A DNA stretch of 63,942 nucleotides from Oscillospiraceae bacterium (GTDB lineage: Bacteria; Bacillota; Clostridia; Oscillospirales; Oscillospiraceae). Shown here piece after piece: positions 1-8,490 of the stretch. Positions within the stretch are counted from its first letter, which is position 1, and the number at the start of each line of letters is the position of its first letter. A program made the position numbers and the translations under genes. Location of the stretch: assembly GCA_017465745.1 (NCBI GenBank), contig JAFTVM010000085.1, forward strand, positions 1-63,942. The letters are read 5' to 3'. The notes below the pieces were generated by a model. It did no database searches and was not told the origin of the DNA. It was given only the letters and a program-made list of their open reading frames with translations.

Positions 1-1406
1 TTGAGCTGGCCGATCTCATCGCCGGAATACAGCACGGGGATTCCGGACTGGAAGAGCATCATGGCGTGGAGCATGGTGATCTTCCGGATGGCGGTTTCCG
101 TGTCAGCCCCTTCCAGGCCGCACAGGGATGCGGTGGTACCGCAGAGCCGGGCGTCCTGGGTAATGGGGTCTTCGTTATACAGCTCGCCCCGGGCGTCGGC
201 GCCGGTGAGGCCACGGAAATAATCGTTCAGGTACTTCTTATGAGGAACCTCCTCGAAGCCCCAGTTTCGCAGCGTGGGATAATCCAGGCCCCAGCCGATG
301 TCGTCATGGCAGCGCAGGTAGTTCAGGAACACATGTTCTTTGGGCAGGCGGCTGACCACGTCCAGCTGCTGGCGCAGCAGGCGGACATCCTGGGTAGCCA
401 CGGTGTGCCAGGTGGTGGCCATGGTGGTGCAGTTATAGAGCAGGTGGCACTCGGGTTTCTCCACGGTGCCGAAATAGGGTGCCAGATACTCGGGCGCCAT
501 GACCACCTCGCCCAGCAGGATCACGCTGGGACAGACGATCTCACCGATGAGGCGCATCATGCGCATAATGGTGTGGACCTGGGGGAGGTTCCGGCAGGTG
601 GTGCCGATTTCCTTCCAGATATAGGGGGTCGCGTCCACGCGAACCACGTCCACGCCCCGGTTGGCCAGATACAGGAAATTGTACATCATCTCGTTGAAGA
701 CCACGGGATTGGCGTAGTTCAGATCCCACTGGTAGGGATAGAAGGTGGTCATGACATAATGCTCCGCATCGGGGAGCCAGGTGAAATTGCCGGGGGCGGT
801 GGTGGGGAAGACCTGGGGGACGGTCTTTTCGTAGGCGGCGGGAACGGAGGGGTCAGCGTAAAAGAAATAGCGGCTCATGTACTTGCCTTCGCCGGCTCTG
901 GCCCGCTTGGCCCATTCGTGATCCTCGGAGGTGTGGTTCATGACGAAGTCCATGCACACGTTCATGCCCTTTTCGTGACATGCGGCGGTGAGGGTTTCCA
1001 GATCCGCCATGGTGCCGAGGTCGGGACGGACTTTCCGGAAATCCGCCACGGCGTAGCCGCCGTCGCTGCGTTCCGGAACGGTGTCCAGGAAGGGCATCAG
1101 GTGGAGGTAGTTGACATTGGCCTTTTCGAGATAGGCCAGCCTCTCCCGGACGCCACGGAGGTTCCCGGCGAAATTGTCGATGTAGAACATCATGCCCAGC
1201 AACGCCTCGGACTTATACCAGTCGGTGCCTCCCTTGATCTCGTCCCGTCGCTTCAGATCCTCCCGGCGGCCATCGTAAAACGCCCGGAGGTTTTCGACCA
1301 ATGCCTGATACATGGCTTCGTTGCCGTAAAGGCTCAGGTAGAGTTCTTTCAGTTCGGATTCATGCCGTTCCAGACGGGAACGGAAAATGGATTCACAGGT
1401 GTTCAT
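1..1406 (-). CDS. Amylosucrase-like GH13 glucosyltransferase (C-terminus beyond window)
   Basis: About 468 codons are visible before the window edge; the C-terminal part is missing. The protein has the GH13 barrel order of amylosucrase or sucrose hydrolase (GH13_4): DFVMNHTS, then DVVRVDAT with the predicted nucleophile Asp near residue 258, LLGEV with the predicted acid/base Glu near residue 300, and CHDDIGW, the conserved histidine-aspartate motif of amylosucrases. Such enzymes transfer glucose from sucrose to alpha-glucan, or hydrolyse sucrose, and release fructose. No signal peptide is visible, so it is probably cytoplasmic. The ATG at 1406 has GGGAG about 8 bases upstream. It is the last visible gene of the lacI operon, 15 bases after the GH32 stop. 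Hydrolase versus polymerase cannot be decided. Confidence 0.85.
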   Translation of the reverse strand, partial: MNTCESIFRSRLERHESELKELYLSLYGNEAMYQALVENLRAFYDGRREDLKRRDEIKGGTDWYKSEALLGMMFYIDNFAGNLRGVRERLAYLEKANVNYLHLMPFLDTVPERSDGGYAVADFRKVRPDLGTMADLETLTAACHEKGMNVCMDFVMNHTSEDHEWAKRARAGEGKYMSRYFFYADPSVPAAYEKTVPQVFPTTAPGNFTWLPDAEHYVMTTFYPYQWDLNYANPVVFNEMMYNFLYLANRGVDVVRVDATPYIWKEIGTTCRNLPQVHTIMRMMRLIGEIVCPSVILLGEVVMAPEYLAPYFGTVEKPECHLLYNCTTMATTWHTVATQDVRLLRQQLDVVSRLPKEHVFLNYLRCHDDIGWGLDYPTLRNWGFEEVPHKKYLNDYFRGLTGADARGELYNEDPITQDARLCGTTASLCGLEGADTETAIRKITMLHAMMLFQSGIPVLYSGDEIGQL

Positions 1407-1421
1407 GATCAGAATCTCCCA

Positions 1422-2840
1422 TTATTGATACATTTCGATGTCGGAAAATACTGCCTGTCCCAGAGAGAACAGACCCAGGTTTCCGGCGGTCAGATCATAC
1501 ATCCGGAAGCTCAGGGCTGCTTCTGCGTTGACATAGGCGGTGGCGGCGCTGCCCTCCCAAATGACTTCCAGGGTGTATTTGTCGTCCACGGTTTTGCGCA
1601 GGGGCACTTCCATTTCCACATCATAGGGGAAGGTTTTTCCGCCCTCTTCGTACATCCGCAGCCAGGAGCGGTATACCAGGCGGTTCTGTTCCGGTTCCAG
1701 GCACAGGTAGTACCCCCTGCCCAGATCCTCCGCGGCCCGCAGAATGACGCCGGTCTGCCGGGCGTCGGTGGCGCGGATGGCCGCCCGGAGACAGCCGCGA
1801 TTTGGCATAGGCTGCATCAGCGCCAGGGATTGAGCTGCGGTGGAAACGGCACACAGTCCCTCCGGAGTTTCCTGCCAGCTGGGCGTACACAGACGGAGCT
1901 GATTTTCCACAGGTTTCCGGAACAAACGCCGCTTTCCGTCCGGCAGGCACAGGCCCAGATCGCCGTCGGGCAGCTGCCGCAGCTGATGGATCACCAGGCT
2001 GCCGCCCCAGTCCCAGGTGCGGTAGTCCTGCGCCTCCATCCGGTCAGGCCAGAAGCCGAAGATGTTTTCTTCCTTGGTGGGCAGCCAGCCGAAGAGGTAG
2101 CGTTCGGCTCCGTGTCCGGCGGTCTTGGCGGCGTAGAAGCCCCGGCTGTCCAGACGATGGTTCCGGGGGAGCTGCCACTGCTTGCTGCCCAGAGGGCGTT
2201 TGACATAGTAGTTGCCGAAGAGGGTGGTATAGGAAGAGAAGACCAGGTATTCCCAATCCCCCATGGAGAAGATATCCGGGCACTCGCAGGCGCCGTTGAA
2301 CCGCCGGGGGTAGTATTCCGGCTGCCGGTATTCCCAGTGCTTCAGGTCTTTGGAGACGCACAGGCCGACACAGCCGGTCTGGCTGTGGGACTCGTTGACC
2401 CGGGCGGCCAGGCGCATCCGGAATTCCCCGGCCTCCGGGCAGTACTCGATCCGGGGATCCCGCCAGTCGGAGGGATGGTAGATGACACCGTCAGGGCCGA
2501 AGGTGTCCGCCTCCTGCAGCGCCCAGTGATCCAGGGAACCGTCTTTGGAGATGTAGTGGGTCACCAGCTGCTTGCCGTCGGGGAAGATGCAGGCAAACAG
2601 GTGCCACTGTCCGTTGTGGAAGATCAGATCACCGGTGCCGCCCCGGACATGGATGGGGGTCTCCTGGCTCATATGCAGAAGATCTTTCGATTCCATCCGG
2701 TGCCAGCCGGGGACAAAGGCGGGATCGGAGCGGTCTGTCCAGTTTTTCAGATAAAACAGCTGGTAGGTACCGTCAATGTATTTGGGGATCACGTCGCCGG
2801 TGCGGGCATTGGGGGCCTGATAAAAAAGCTGGTCGTTCAT
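1422..2840 (-). CDS. Divergent GH32 family glycosidase, cytoplasmic
   Basis: A 472-residue protein with the GH32 five-blade signature in altered form. The usual NDPNG nucleophile box is replaced by GDVIP, with the candidate nucleophile Asp16 at the very N-terminus. WRDPR (Asp128, transition-state stabiliser) and CECPD (Glu186, general acid) are intact. A C-terminal beta-sandwich follows. There is no signal peptide, so it should act in the cytoplasm on imported beta-fructosides. It lies 9 bases downstream of another GH32 gene. The altered first box suggests a separate GH32 subgroup whose substrate preference cannot be read from sequence. Confidence 0.8.
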   Translation of the reverse strand: MNDQLFYQAPNARTGDVIPKYIDGTYQLFYLKNWTDRSDPAFVPGWHRMESKDLLHMSQETPIHVRGGTGDLIFHNGQWHLFACIFPDGKQLVTHYISKDGSLDHWALQEADTFGPDGVIYHPSDWRDPRIEYCPEAGEFRMRLAARVNESHSQTGCVGLCVSKDLKHWEYRQPEYYPRRFNGACECPDIFSMGDWEYLVFSSYTTLFGNYYVKRPLGSKQWQLPRNHRLDSRGFYAAKTAGHGAERYLFGWLPTKEENIFGFWPDRMEAQDYRTWDWGGSLVIHQLRQLPDGDLGLCLPDGKRRLFRKPVENQLRLCTPSWQETPEGLCAVSTAAQSLALMQPMPNRGCLRAAIRATDARQTGVILRAAEDLGRGYYLCLEPEQNRLVYRSWLRMYEEGGKTFPYDVEMEVPLRKTVDDKYTLEVIWEGSAATAYVNAEAALSFRMYDLTAGNLGLFSLGQAVFSDIEMYQ

Positions 2841-2849
2841 GGCGTTTCC

Positions 2850-4943
2850 TCAGTTTTCAGAGTAAGCGGAATCCATTTCCCACAGCATCAGACGGTCAAT
2901 CTCGCCGCTGACCTGGAAGAATCGTTCACCCTCCCAGTAGTTGCGCAGGGTCACGGATTTGGTTTCGTTCAGATAGAGTTCGATCATGGAGTGATCCAGG
3001 TAGCAGGTAAAGCGGATGGGATCATCCCCGATGTCCACATCGTCCACGCTGCCCCGGTACCGGCCCACGGGGTTACCTACGGCATCCAGAACCTCCAGAC
3101 GGCGGGCATGACGGTCATAGCGGACCTCCAGGCGGTGATCACCTGCACAGACAGATACGCTGGCGGTATCGCCCGGGGCGGTGACCTCCAGGGAGAGCCG
3201 GTCGCCGGGATGCTGTCTCAAGCCATCGTTGGCGGCGGTGGCTGCGTCCAGCAGGAGCCTGCTTCGCAACGTCTCCATCTCACGGATGGGGCGGACGCCC
3301 AGACCACCGTTTTTCCAGAACAGCTCCACCGGGATGCCGCCATTGTGGGCCCAGCCTGCGTGGAGTTCTTCCGGGTAGCGGCGGCGACCCTGGGCAATGG
3401 TGAACAGGATGCTTCTGCCGTCGGGGGTCACAAAACCACTGGGGCCTGTGAAACAGCCTCTTCCCAGATCAATAAGTCGGGCCTTTTCGTGGAGCTTTGT
3501 AAAGGACCGGTTCTCCGGATCCCAATGCCCCAGGAAATAGTAGGTTTCTACGATATCCCCTTCGATCTGGCAGGCGCACAGCAGGAGGGCATGGCAGACC
3601 ACAGTGCCGTATTCGTCCCGCAGGGGCAGGAGAACAGGCAGTTCCCATACGTGGCCCACCTCGGAATTGATGCTGTAATCGTAATCCACCAGCATGCCGT
3701 GACTGGTCCAGTCCATTCCGTCGGGGGAGGAATAGAGGGCTGCGTTGCCGCCGCCGTTGTTTTCGTCGCCGGTGCCGACCAGCATGAAGTAGGTGTCATT
3801 CTCCAGCCAGACAAAGGGGTCCCGGTATTCGCCCATCCAGCCGATGTCCTGGGTCTGGATGATCGCGGGGTGCTGGTTCCAGTGAAGCAGCTTTCCATCA
3901 TCCCGGGTGGCGGGAGTGGCCAGTGCCACAGCTTGATTGGGGAAAGCCTGATGGTTTCCGGCGGTGAAGTACAGACGGGGGACGCCGTCCTTGCCCACCA
4001 CGGAGGAGCCGGACCAGATGCCGTCGGGGGCGACGGCGCCGCCCTCGGGGGTCAGTGCCAGGGGGCAGTCCAGCCAGTGAACCATGTCCCGGCTGATGAG
4101 GTGGCCCCAGGCCAGATGATCCCAGATGGGGGCGTGGGGGTTGGCCTGATAGAAAATATGGTACCAGCCGTCAAAGTACATGGGGCCGTGGGGCTCGTTC
4201 ATCCATTTTCCCGGCGGAATCAGATGATAGGCAGGGCGGTGGCGGTCGGCGCGGTAGGCCTTGCGGTCTGGCATGCCCAGAGCCACGGTGCCGGCCTCGT
4301 ATTCGCCGGTGAAGTGACGGCGGTGGAGGGAAAGGACTTCCCCCTGGGTGAGTGCGGAATCGTCAAAGGTCACCCAATCCATAAAGCCGTAGTAGCAGCC
4401 TGCGAAGTCGTACTCCGTGAAGCGTTTGCCCAGATACCAGGGGCTTTGGGGCAGGCAGAGCAGCGTGTGGCGGCGGAACTGCTTGCGGTTGGAGAAAACG
4501 CCGTTGATGTAGAGATCGCACCAGCCGGCATTTCCCCGGAATATCAAGGTCAGAATATTAGTGACTCCCGGAAGCGCGTGGGCATTCCGGGAGGAAAAGG
4601 CGATGGTTTCACGGCCCAGACCCAGCCGGACATTGATAACGCCGCCCTTTTTCAGCAGGATCTGAAGACCTGCATGTTCCTTCTCCTCGCAGCAGCTGAT
4701 CAGGCCGTCGGTATGGGCAGAGAAGGTCAGGGGCAGAAAGCGCAGGCTGACGGAAAAGCATTCCCGGTCAGCCACAGGAAGGGTCTCTCCCCGGAAATAC
4801 ATGGAGTAGCCGTCAAAGAGCAGTCTGCCGCCGGTGAGAACGGTCTGCTGATTCCGGCAGCAGTCCGGACGAACCAGAGTCAGAGCCTGTTCTTCGCTGG
4901 CGCAGGTGAGGGTACCGTTGTGGTTGGAAAAGGTGAATATCAT
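2850..4943 (-). CDS. GH32 glycosidase with N-terminal lectin-like domain and Glu in the nucleophile box
   Basis: A 697-residue protein. Residues 1 to about 215 look like a concanavalin/LamG-type beta-sandwich (YINGVF, FMDWVTF). The GH32 propeller starts near residue 240, with WMNEPHG at 247-253, EYRDP at 372-376 and VWELP at 432-436, then a GH32 C-terminal sandwich. The nucleophile position, normally Asp in NDPNG, is Glu250. RDP and the acid Glu434 are present, although the usual EC pair reads EL. No signal peptide is seen, so it is predicted cytoplasmic. It shares the NEPH box and lectin-GH32 layout with the lipoprotein at 14731. Fructosidase activity is inferred from family and context. Confidence 0.83.
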   Translation of the reverse strand: MIFTFSNHNGTLTCASEEQALTLVRPDCCRNQQTVLTGGRLLFDGYSMYFRGETLPVADRECFSVSLRFLPLTFSAHTDGLISCCEEKEHAGLQILLKKGGVINVRLGLGRETIAFSSRNAHALPGVTNILTLIFRGNAGWCDLYINGVFSNRKQFRRHTLLCLPQSPWYLGKRFTEYDFAGCYYGFMDWVTFDDSALTQGEVLSLHRRHFTGEYEAGTVALGMPDRKAYRADRHRPAYHLIPPGKWMNEPHGPMYFDGWYHIFYQANPHAPIWDHLAWGHLISRDMVHWLDCPLALTPEGGAVAPDGIWSGSSVVGKDGVPRLYFTAGNHQAFPNQAVALATPATRDDGKLLHWNQHPAIIQTQDIGWMGEYRDPFVWLENDTYFMLVGTGDENNGGGNAALYSSPDGMDWTSHGMLVDYDYSINSEVGHVWELPVLLPLRDEYGTVVCHALLLCACQIEGDIVETYYFLGHWDPENRSFTKLHEKARLIDLGRGCFTGPSGFVTPDGRSILFTIAQGRRRYPEELHAGWAHNGGIPVELFWKNGGLGVRPIREMETLRSRLLLDAATAANDGLRQHPGDRLSLEVTAPGDTASVSVCAGDHRLEVRYDRHARRLEVLDAVGNPVGRYRGSVDDVDIGDDPIRFTCYLDHSMIELYLNETKSVTLRNYWEGERFFQVSGEIDRLMLWEMDSAYSEN

Positions 4944-4948
4944 GGCGT

Positions 4949-5713
4949 TCAGCTCCTTTCGGATTCGGCCTGGCGGAAGGATTCCTCGATCTCGAAGGCA
5001 TCATTCAGCCGGTCGTACAGCAGATGCTGGGAGAAAAAGACGGGATACCAGATGCCGATGACCGGCAGGACCAGCAGCGTCCAGGGGGCAAACAGCAGGA
5101 AGAAGGCGAAATAACCCAGCTGCAGCAGGGCAGTGCCGAAGACCCGGAGGAAATTCTGGAGGGTAAACAGCAGGCAGTTGCGCAGACGGATGAAGCCGCT
5201 CTGGCGGAACAGCACCAGCTGGGGCCAGTAGAGATTCACGATGGTCAGCGCCAGAAGCATGGACAGCAGATACAGCACGATGGTGCTGAGGGCAGGAGGG
5301 ACCACCGCCCACCAGAAGAGCATGCCCATGAAGCAGAACAGACCGGTCATGACACCCAGAATGGCGCCGGGGAGCAGACTGCCCAGGGCGTTCTGCTTCC
5401 AGCTTTTGGCGTAATTCATCCGCCAGGGCATGACGTCGTCCCGCATCCGGCGCAGCATGCTGTCATAAAGACCCGACAGGAAGGGGCCGAAGATCATGCC
5501 GCCCAGGGCCGAGCAGGGGATCAGCAGCAGGATGCTGGAGGCGGCGATGGAGATCAGGATGCCGCCCACAAGGGGCAGCGCACCCAGCAGGGTAATGGCG
5601 TTGATGACCAGCCATTCCTTGAAATGGCGCGACAACAGCTGCTTGTAGCGGTTGAAGCCAACCTGACGGCGCTCTTCGTTATATTCTCTGTCTTCCGGTA
5701 TCAGCAGTCCCAT
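4949..5713 (-). CDS. Polytopic membrane protein of a sugar locus (DUF624-like layout)
   Basis: A 254-residue protein with a short charged N-terminus and about six hydrophobic segments, including two long ones near residues 35-85 and 110-160. DUF624/YesL-type proteins of similar design often accompany LplABC importers, but the match is by layout rather than by a clear motif. It lies 14 bases after the lipoprotein gene and 5 bases before the GH32 gene, so it is co-transcribed with them. It may assist assembly or sensing of the importer; this is a guess from context. Confidence 0.6.
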   Translation of the reverse strand: MGLLIPEDREYNEERRQVGFNRYKQLLSRHFKEWLVINAITLLGALPLVGGILISIAASSILLLIPCSALGGMIFGPFLSGLYDSMLRRMRDDVMPWRMNYAKSWKQNALGSLLPGAILGVMTGLFCFMGMLFWWAVVPPALSTIVLYLLSMLLALTIVNLYWPQLVLFRQSGFIRLRNCLLFTLQNFLRVFGTALLQLGYFAFFLLFAPWTLLVLPVIGIWYPVFFSQHLLYDRLNDAFEIEESFRQAESERS

Positions 5714-5727
5714 GGATGACCCTCCTG

Positions 5728-6294
5728 TCAGTTTGCGTAATGGATATTGTTCAAAAAGTCAGTCAGAGTCTCCTGCAGATCCAGAGGGAAATCCTCTGCA
5801 CAGGAGATCTCGGCATTGACGGCATAGTTTCCGTGGATTCCGAAGGCGGAAATACCTGCGGAGAAGTGCCCGGAATCATCCGGGAAACGGTAGGGAAGCA
5901 GCGTGAAGCTTCCGGCGGGCACAGGCGCTTCGGCGATGTAGTTTTCCTGAGCCAGGGCCTGCCAGGCGTTCAGGCAGTCATCTGCCGCCTGGGGGGAGTC
6001 GCATTCCTGGAGCAACAGAAAGATCTGGGCGGGATAGACGGTCTCCCCATCGTCATTCTCGGCGGGCGTACCGCAGCTCCAGGCTGCAAAATACATACCC
6101 TCCGCAGCGAGGACATCCTCATTTCGCTGGGCAGTCCATCCATCCAGAGGTTCCACGCCTGCAACGGTGCCGAGATTGGTCCAGTCAGCACCCCAAGGGG
6201 TGCCGTCCGCGGCGGTTTCGGGCATCGCCTGGGGGGCGCAGCCCCCCAGCAGCAGACTGAAGATCAGACAGATGATGATGGTTCTCTTTTTCAT
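5728..6294 (-). CDS. Small lipoprotein of unknown function in the fructan operon
   Basis: A 188-residue protein with a Lys-rich start, a hydrophobic segment and a lipobox LLGGC, so it is predicted to be lipid-anchored outside the membrane. The mature part has no domain I recognise. Its ATG overlaps the stop of the upstream membrane-protein gene by four bases, which suggests translational coupling. The pair may work as one surface complex. No function can be assigned. Confidence 0.65.
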   Translation of the reverse strand: MKKRTIIICLIFSLLLGGCAPQAMPETAADGTPWGADWTNLGTVAGVEPLDGWTAQRNEDVLAAEGMYFAAWSCGTPAENDDGETVYPAQIFLLLQECDSPQAADDCLNAWQALAQENYIAEAPVPAGSFTLLPYRFPDDSGHFSAGISAFGIHGNYAVNAEISCAEDFPLDLQETLTDFLNNIHYAN

Positions 6295-6971
6295 ACGATA
6301 CTACCTTCTATCAGTTTGTTCCACAGCAGGCCGCATCCTTCGGCGAACTGGGTTTCGGTCTCTGTCCAGAAGCCCCGTCTGGCCAGGGCAAGATCTCCGT
6401 TTTCTTCCCGCAGGACGCCGGAGAGGGCAGGGCAGTTTTGCAGCAGAATATACATTCCTTCGGCAGACCGGTCGGAATCTTCCGGCAGTGTACCGTCCGG
6501 ATAGCACAGCGTGTGCATCTCCTTCTGAAATCCTTCCGGATCCTCCAGAAGGAAGAAATAGCTGTCACAGGCAGTGATGTCCGCGATCAGCTGGGCAGCC
6601 GCTGCCTGGGCATAGTAGAGGGAATCGGAATCACCGGTGGCGTAGCTGACGTATTGGTTCACCGCTACCTCAATATGACCGTCGCCGTTCTCGTCCCGTC
6701 CCAGGGCTGCGAATTCCTGCTTCAGCGCTTCCACAGTCTCTTCCGGCAGGGCAGTACTGCCCACATAGGCGATGGCGTAGTCGGGCTTCACCTGCCCGAT
6801 ACCAAGGGCGCTCCAGATCAGGCTCAGGACGATACCCAGCAGCACAACGCCGATGAGCACGTGATATTGATGGTAGTGCCACCAGTTTCTGCGCTTTTCC
6901 GCTTTGGTCAGTTCCCGCTTTTCTTCGGGCTTCACATCCCGGGCCAGCCATCTGTAATATTCTCCGGCCAT
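6291..6971 (-). CDS. Single-pass membrane protein with extracytoplasmic domain, unknown function
   Basis: 226 residues from ATG 6971. A basic cytoplasmic stretch (about 1-35) precedes one membrane helix near residues 37-58; an extracytoplasmic domain follows (from KPDYAIAYVG), with a D-x-N-x-D loop (DENGDGH) that could bind Ca2+. A GTG at 6980 would extend the protein by three codons, but GGGAG lies 8 bases before the ATG and touches the GTG, so ATG is preferred. The gene starts just beyond the lacI stop and overlaps the next lipoprotein by four bases. No family recognised. Confidence 0.6.
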   Translation of the reverse strand: MAGEYYRWLARDVKPEEKRELTKAEKRRNWWHYHQYHVLIGVVLLGIVLSLIWSALGIGQVKPDYAIAYVGSTALPEETVEALKQEFAALGRDENGDGHIEVAVNQYVSYATGDSDSLYYAQAAAAQLIADITACDSYFFLLEDPEGFQKEMHTLCYPDGTLPEDSDRSAEGMYILLQNCPALSGVLREENGDLALARRGFWTETETQFAEGCGLLWNKLIEGSIV

Positions 6972-6976
6972 GGCGC

Positions 6977-7969
6977 TCACTCCCGGGTGGTGCCGCCTGC
7001 GGCATAGCTGACGGGCAGGCAGATCATGGCAGGCACGGCGGAACGATCCTCGGTCAGAACCAGATTGACACAGGTCTGGGCGATCTGCTCCACCGGCTGA
7101 ACGATGGTGGAACAGTGAAGCTCCTGGTCACCGAACCGGCGCAGACCGTCAAAGCCGATGATCTGCACATCGCCGGGAACGGAAACGCCCATCTCTTCCA
7201 GCAAATTGCGAATGACAAATGCCATCCGGTCGGTGCCGCAGAAGATTCCGTCGATGGTCAGTTTACCGTCCACCAGATGCTCTCTGAGATACTGTTCGAA
7301 TCTGGGGTCAGTATCCTGGGCGTCAAAGAACTCCAGAATTTCATAATCCAGATTCTGAGAGATACAATAGGATTCAAATCCCTGCCGGCGCTTGTCGGTT
7401 TCGCCGGGGACGGAGGACGCGGTCCGCAAAAAGGCCAGCTTTTTGCAGCCAAGCTGATTCAATTTCTCGGCGGCCATTCTGCCGCCGCCGAAGTTGTCGG
7501 CGGCCACACAGGGGACGGTGGAGCTGAAATAGCGGTCGATGGCCACAAACGGCAGATTACCGTCCAATTTCAGATTCGGATTGTAGGTAAGACCGATGGC
7601 GCCGTCAACCTTATTTTGCTGCATCATCTGAATACATGCCTGTTCTGCCTGGGGGTCAAAGTCGGTGAGCAGCAGCATGGTGCGGTAATTGCGCTGGGCC
7701 AGGGCCTTGGTCAGCTCGTGCGTCAGCAGAGAGAAGTAGGGGTGGATCAGGCTGGGAATGATCAGGGCGATCGTATATGTTTTGTTGGTCTTCAGACCAC
7801 GGGCATAGTTATTGACCTGATAGCCCAGCTTCTTGGCGGCAGCTTCCACCTTCAGGCGGTAGCTTTCGCCCACGGGGAGACCGTTGATGACCTTGGACAC
7901 AGTGCCCAGAGCCACACCGGCTTCTTTGGCCACATCCTTCATGGTGGGCATGGAATTGCTGTTTTTCAT
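6977..7969 (-). CDS. LacI-family transcriptional regulator of the fructan/sucrose locus
   Basis: A 330-residue LacI/GalR regulator. The N-terminal helix-turn-helix and hinge are clear (TMKDVAKEAGV, LGTVSKVING, KKLGYQVNNYARGLK), followed by a periplasmic-binding-like effector domain from about residue 65 (IALIIPSL to GFDGLRRF). It is the first gene of the leftward operon and divergent from the importer genes. TGAAACGTT-type operators in the intervening region suggest that it represses both units and itself, released by a sugar or sugar phosphate. The effector is not known; sucrose or fructose derivatives are inferred from neighbours. Confidence 0.9.
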   Translation of the reverse strand: MKNSNSMPTMKDVAKEAGVALGTVSKVINGLPVGESYRLKVEAAAKKLGYQVNNYARGLKTNKTYTIALIIPSLIHPYFSLLTHELTKALAQRNYRTMLLLTDFDPQAEQACIQMMQQNKVDGAIGLTYNPNLKLDGNLPFVAIDRYFSSTVPCVAADNFGGGRMAAEKLNQLGCKKLAFLRTASSVPGETDKRRQGFESYCISQNLDYEILEFFDAQDTDPRFEQYLREHLVDGKLTIDGIFCGTDRMAFVIRNLLEEMGVSVPGDVQIIGFDGLRRFGDQELHCSTIVQPVEQIAQTCVNLVLTEDRSAVPAMICLPVSYAAGGTTRE

Positions 7970-7994
7970 AGAATCGTGTTCCTTTGTCTGTGCG

Positions 7995-8006
7995 TGAAAT
8001 GTTTCA
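7995..8006. promoter_or_regulatory. LacI-type operator between lacI and its promoter
   Basis: TGAAATGTTTCA, a near-perfect palindrome of the LacI-family type, lies 25 bases upstream of the lacI start codon and about 40 bases downstream of its predicted transcription start. This suggests autoregulation. The match to the two operators on the other side of the region supports it. Confidence 0.55.
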
Positions 8007-8049
8007 TGTAGTTTCGTTGTTATATAAATGAATAACCTTATTGATTCTA

Positions 8050-8077
8050 ATTATAATGAAAAAGCTGGAAAAGTAAA
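8050..8077 (-). promoter_or_regulatory. Promoter of the leftward lacI operon
   Basis: On the minus strand TTTACT and TATAAT are separated by 16 bases. Transcription would start near 8043 and read lacI and the six genes behind it. Confidence 0.5.
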
Positions 8078-8188
8078 GCGTGAAATTCATGAAACTGCGG
8101 TGAAACGTTATTCTTGTGGATTGTGTGCAAAAGCAACAATCTTTGTTTGTGTAAAAGATAAAAATAAGCGGAAAGGCAATAAAAAATC

Positions 8189-8217
8189 TTGACATTTGCA
8201 ACCGGAGAACGTATTAT
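8189..8217 (+). promoter_or_regulatory. Strong promoter of the rightward importer operon
   Basis: A perfect TTGACA (8189-8194), a 17-base spacer and TATTAT (8212-8217). Transcription would start near 8224, leaving a leader of about 265 bases that carries two operators and two palindromes. Confidence 0.75.
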
Positions 8218-8232
8218 TCTTTATAGAACTCG

Positions 8233-8244
8233 TGTAACGTTTCA
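8233..8244. promoter_or_regulatory. LacI-type operator, importer side, copy 1
   Basis: TGTAACGTTTCA, about 10 bases downstream of the predicted transcription start. It is the exact reverse complement of the operator at 8290-8301. Binding here would block initiation or early elongation. Confidence 0.65.
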
Positions 8245-8289
8245 TGCATGCAAAGCCGACAGGGATATGCGTGTTGTTTTTGAAAAGTG

Positions 8290-8301
8290 TGAAACGTTAC
8301 A
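8290..8301. promoter_or_regulatory. LacI-type operator, importer side, copy 2
   Basis: TGAAACGTTACA, centred on CG like the classical LacI-family consensus. Its centre is 57 bases from copy 1. The spacing would allow two dimers or a small loop. A further half-match, TGAAACGTT, lies at 8101-8109. Confidence 0.65.
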
Positions 8302-8368
8302 TGAGGAAAACTGGGGCAGCGTTGATCAGGCCGGGAAGGATTCGCGGCAGCACAGAAAAAACAGAAAA

Positions 8369-8415
8369 ATAAAGGGGTACCCCTTTATCATCTCCTGTTG
8401 GTAACAGGAGATGAT
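8369..8415 (+). other. Two adjacent perfect palindromes in the importer leader RNA
   Basis: A 20-base self-complementary sequence (8369-8388, centred on GGTACC) partly overlaps a 13-bp perfect stem (8387-8399 with 8403-8415) with a 3-base loop. Neither is followed by a U-tract, so this is not a normal intrinsic terminator. Both lie in the leader, about 75 bases before the first permease start. They could stabilise the mRNA, hold a protein-binding site or form alternative folds. The rest of 7970-8490 holds only the promoters and operators listed. Confidence 0.6.
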
Positions 8416-8490
8416 GGGCATCTGTCATCTGTGCGTCCTTTTTCGGTTCGACCTGTGGGCGACCCCCCGCAAAAAAAGGAAGTGAATCGA

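Noticed and set aside
66-5114. A very long open frame on the plus strand (about 1680 codons) opposite the GH32 genes
   Set aside because: It is the antisense shadow of high-GC genes on the minus strand; the opposite frames carry intact GH32 motifs and ribosome sites.
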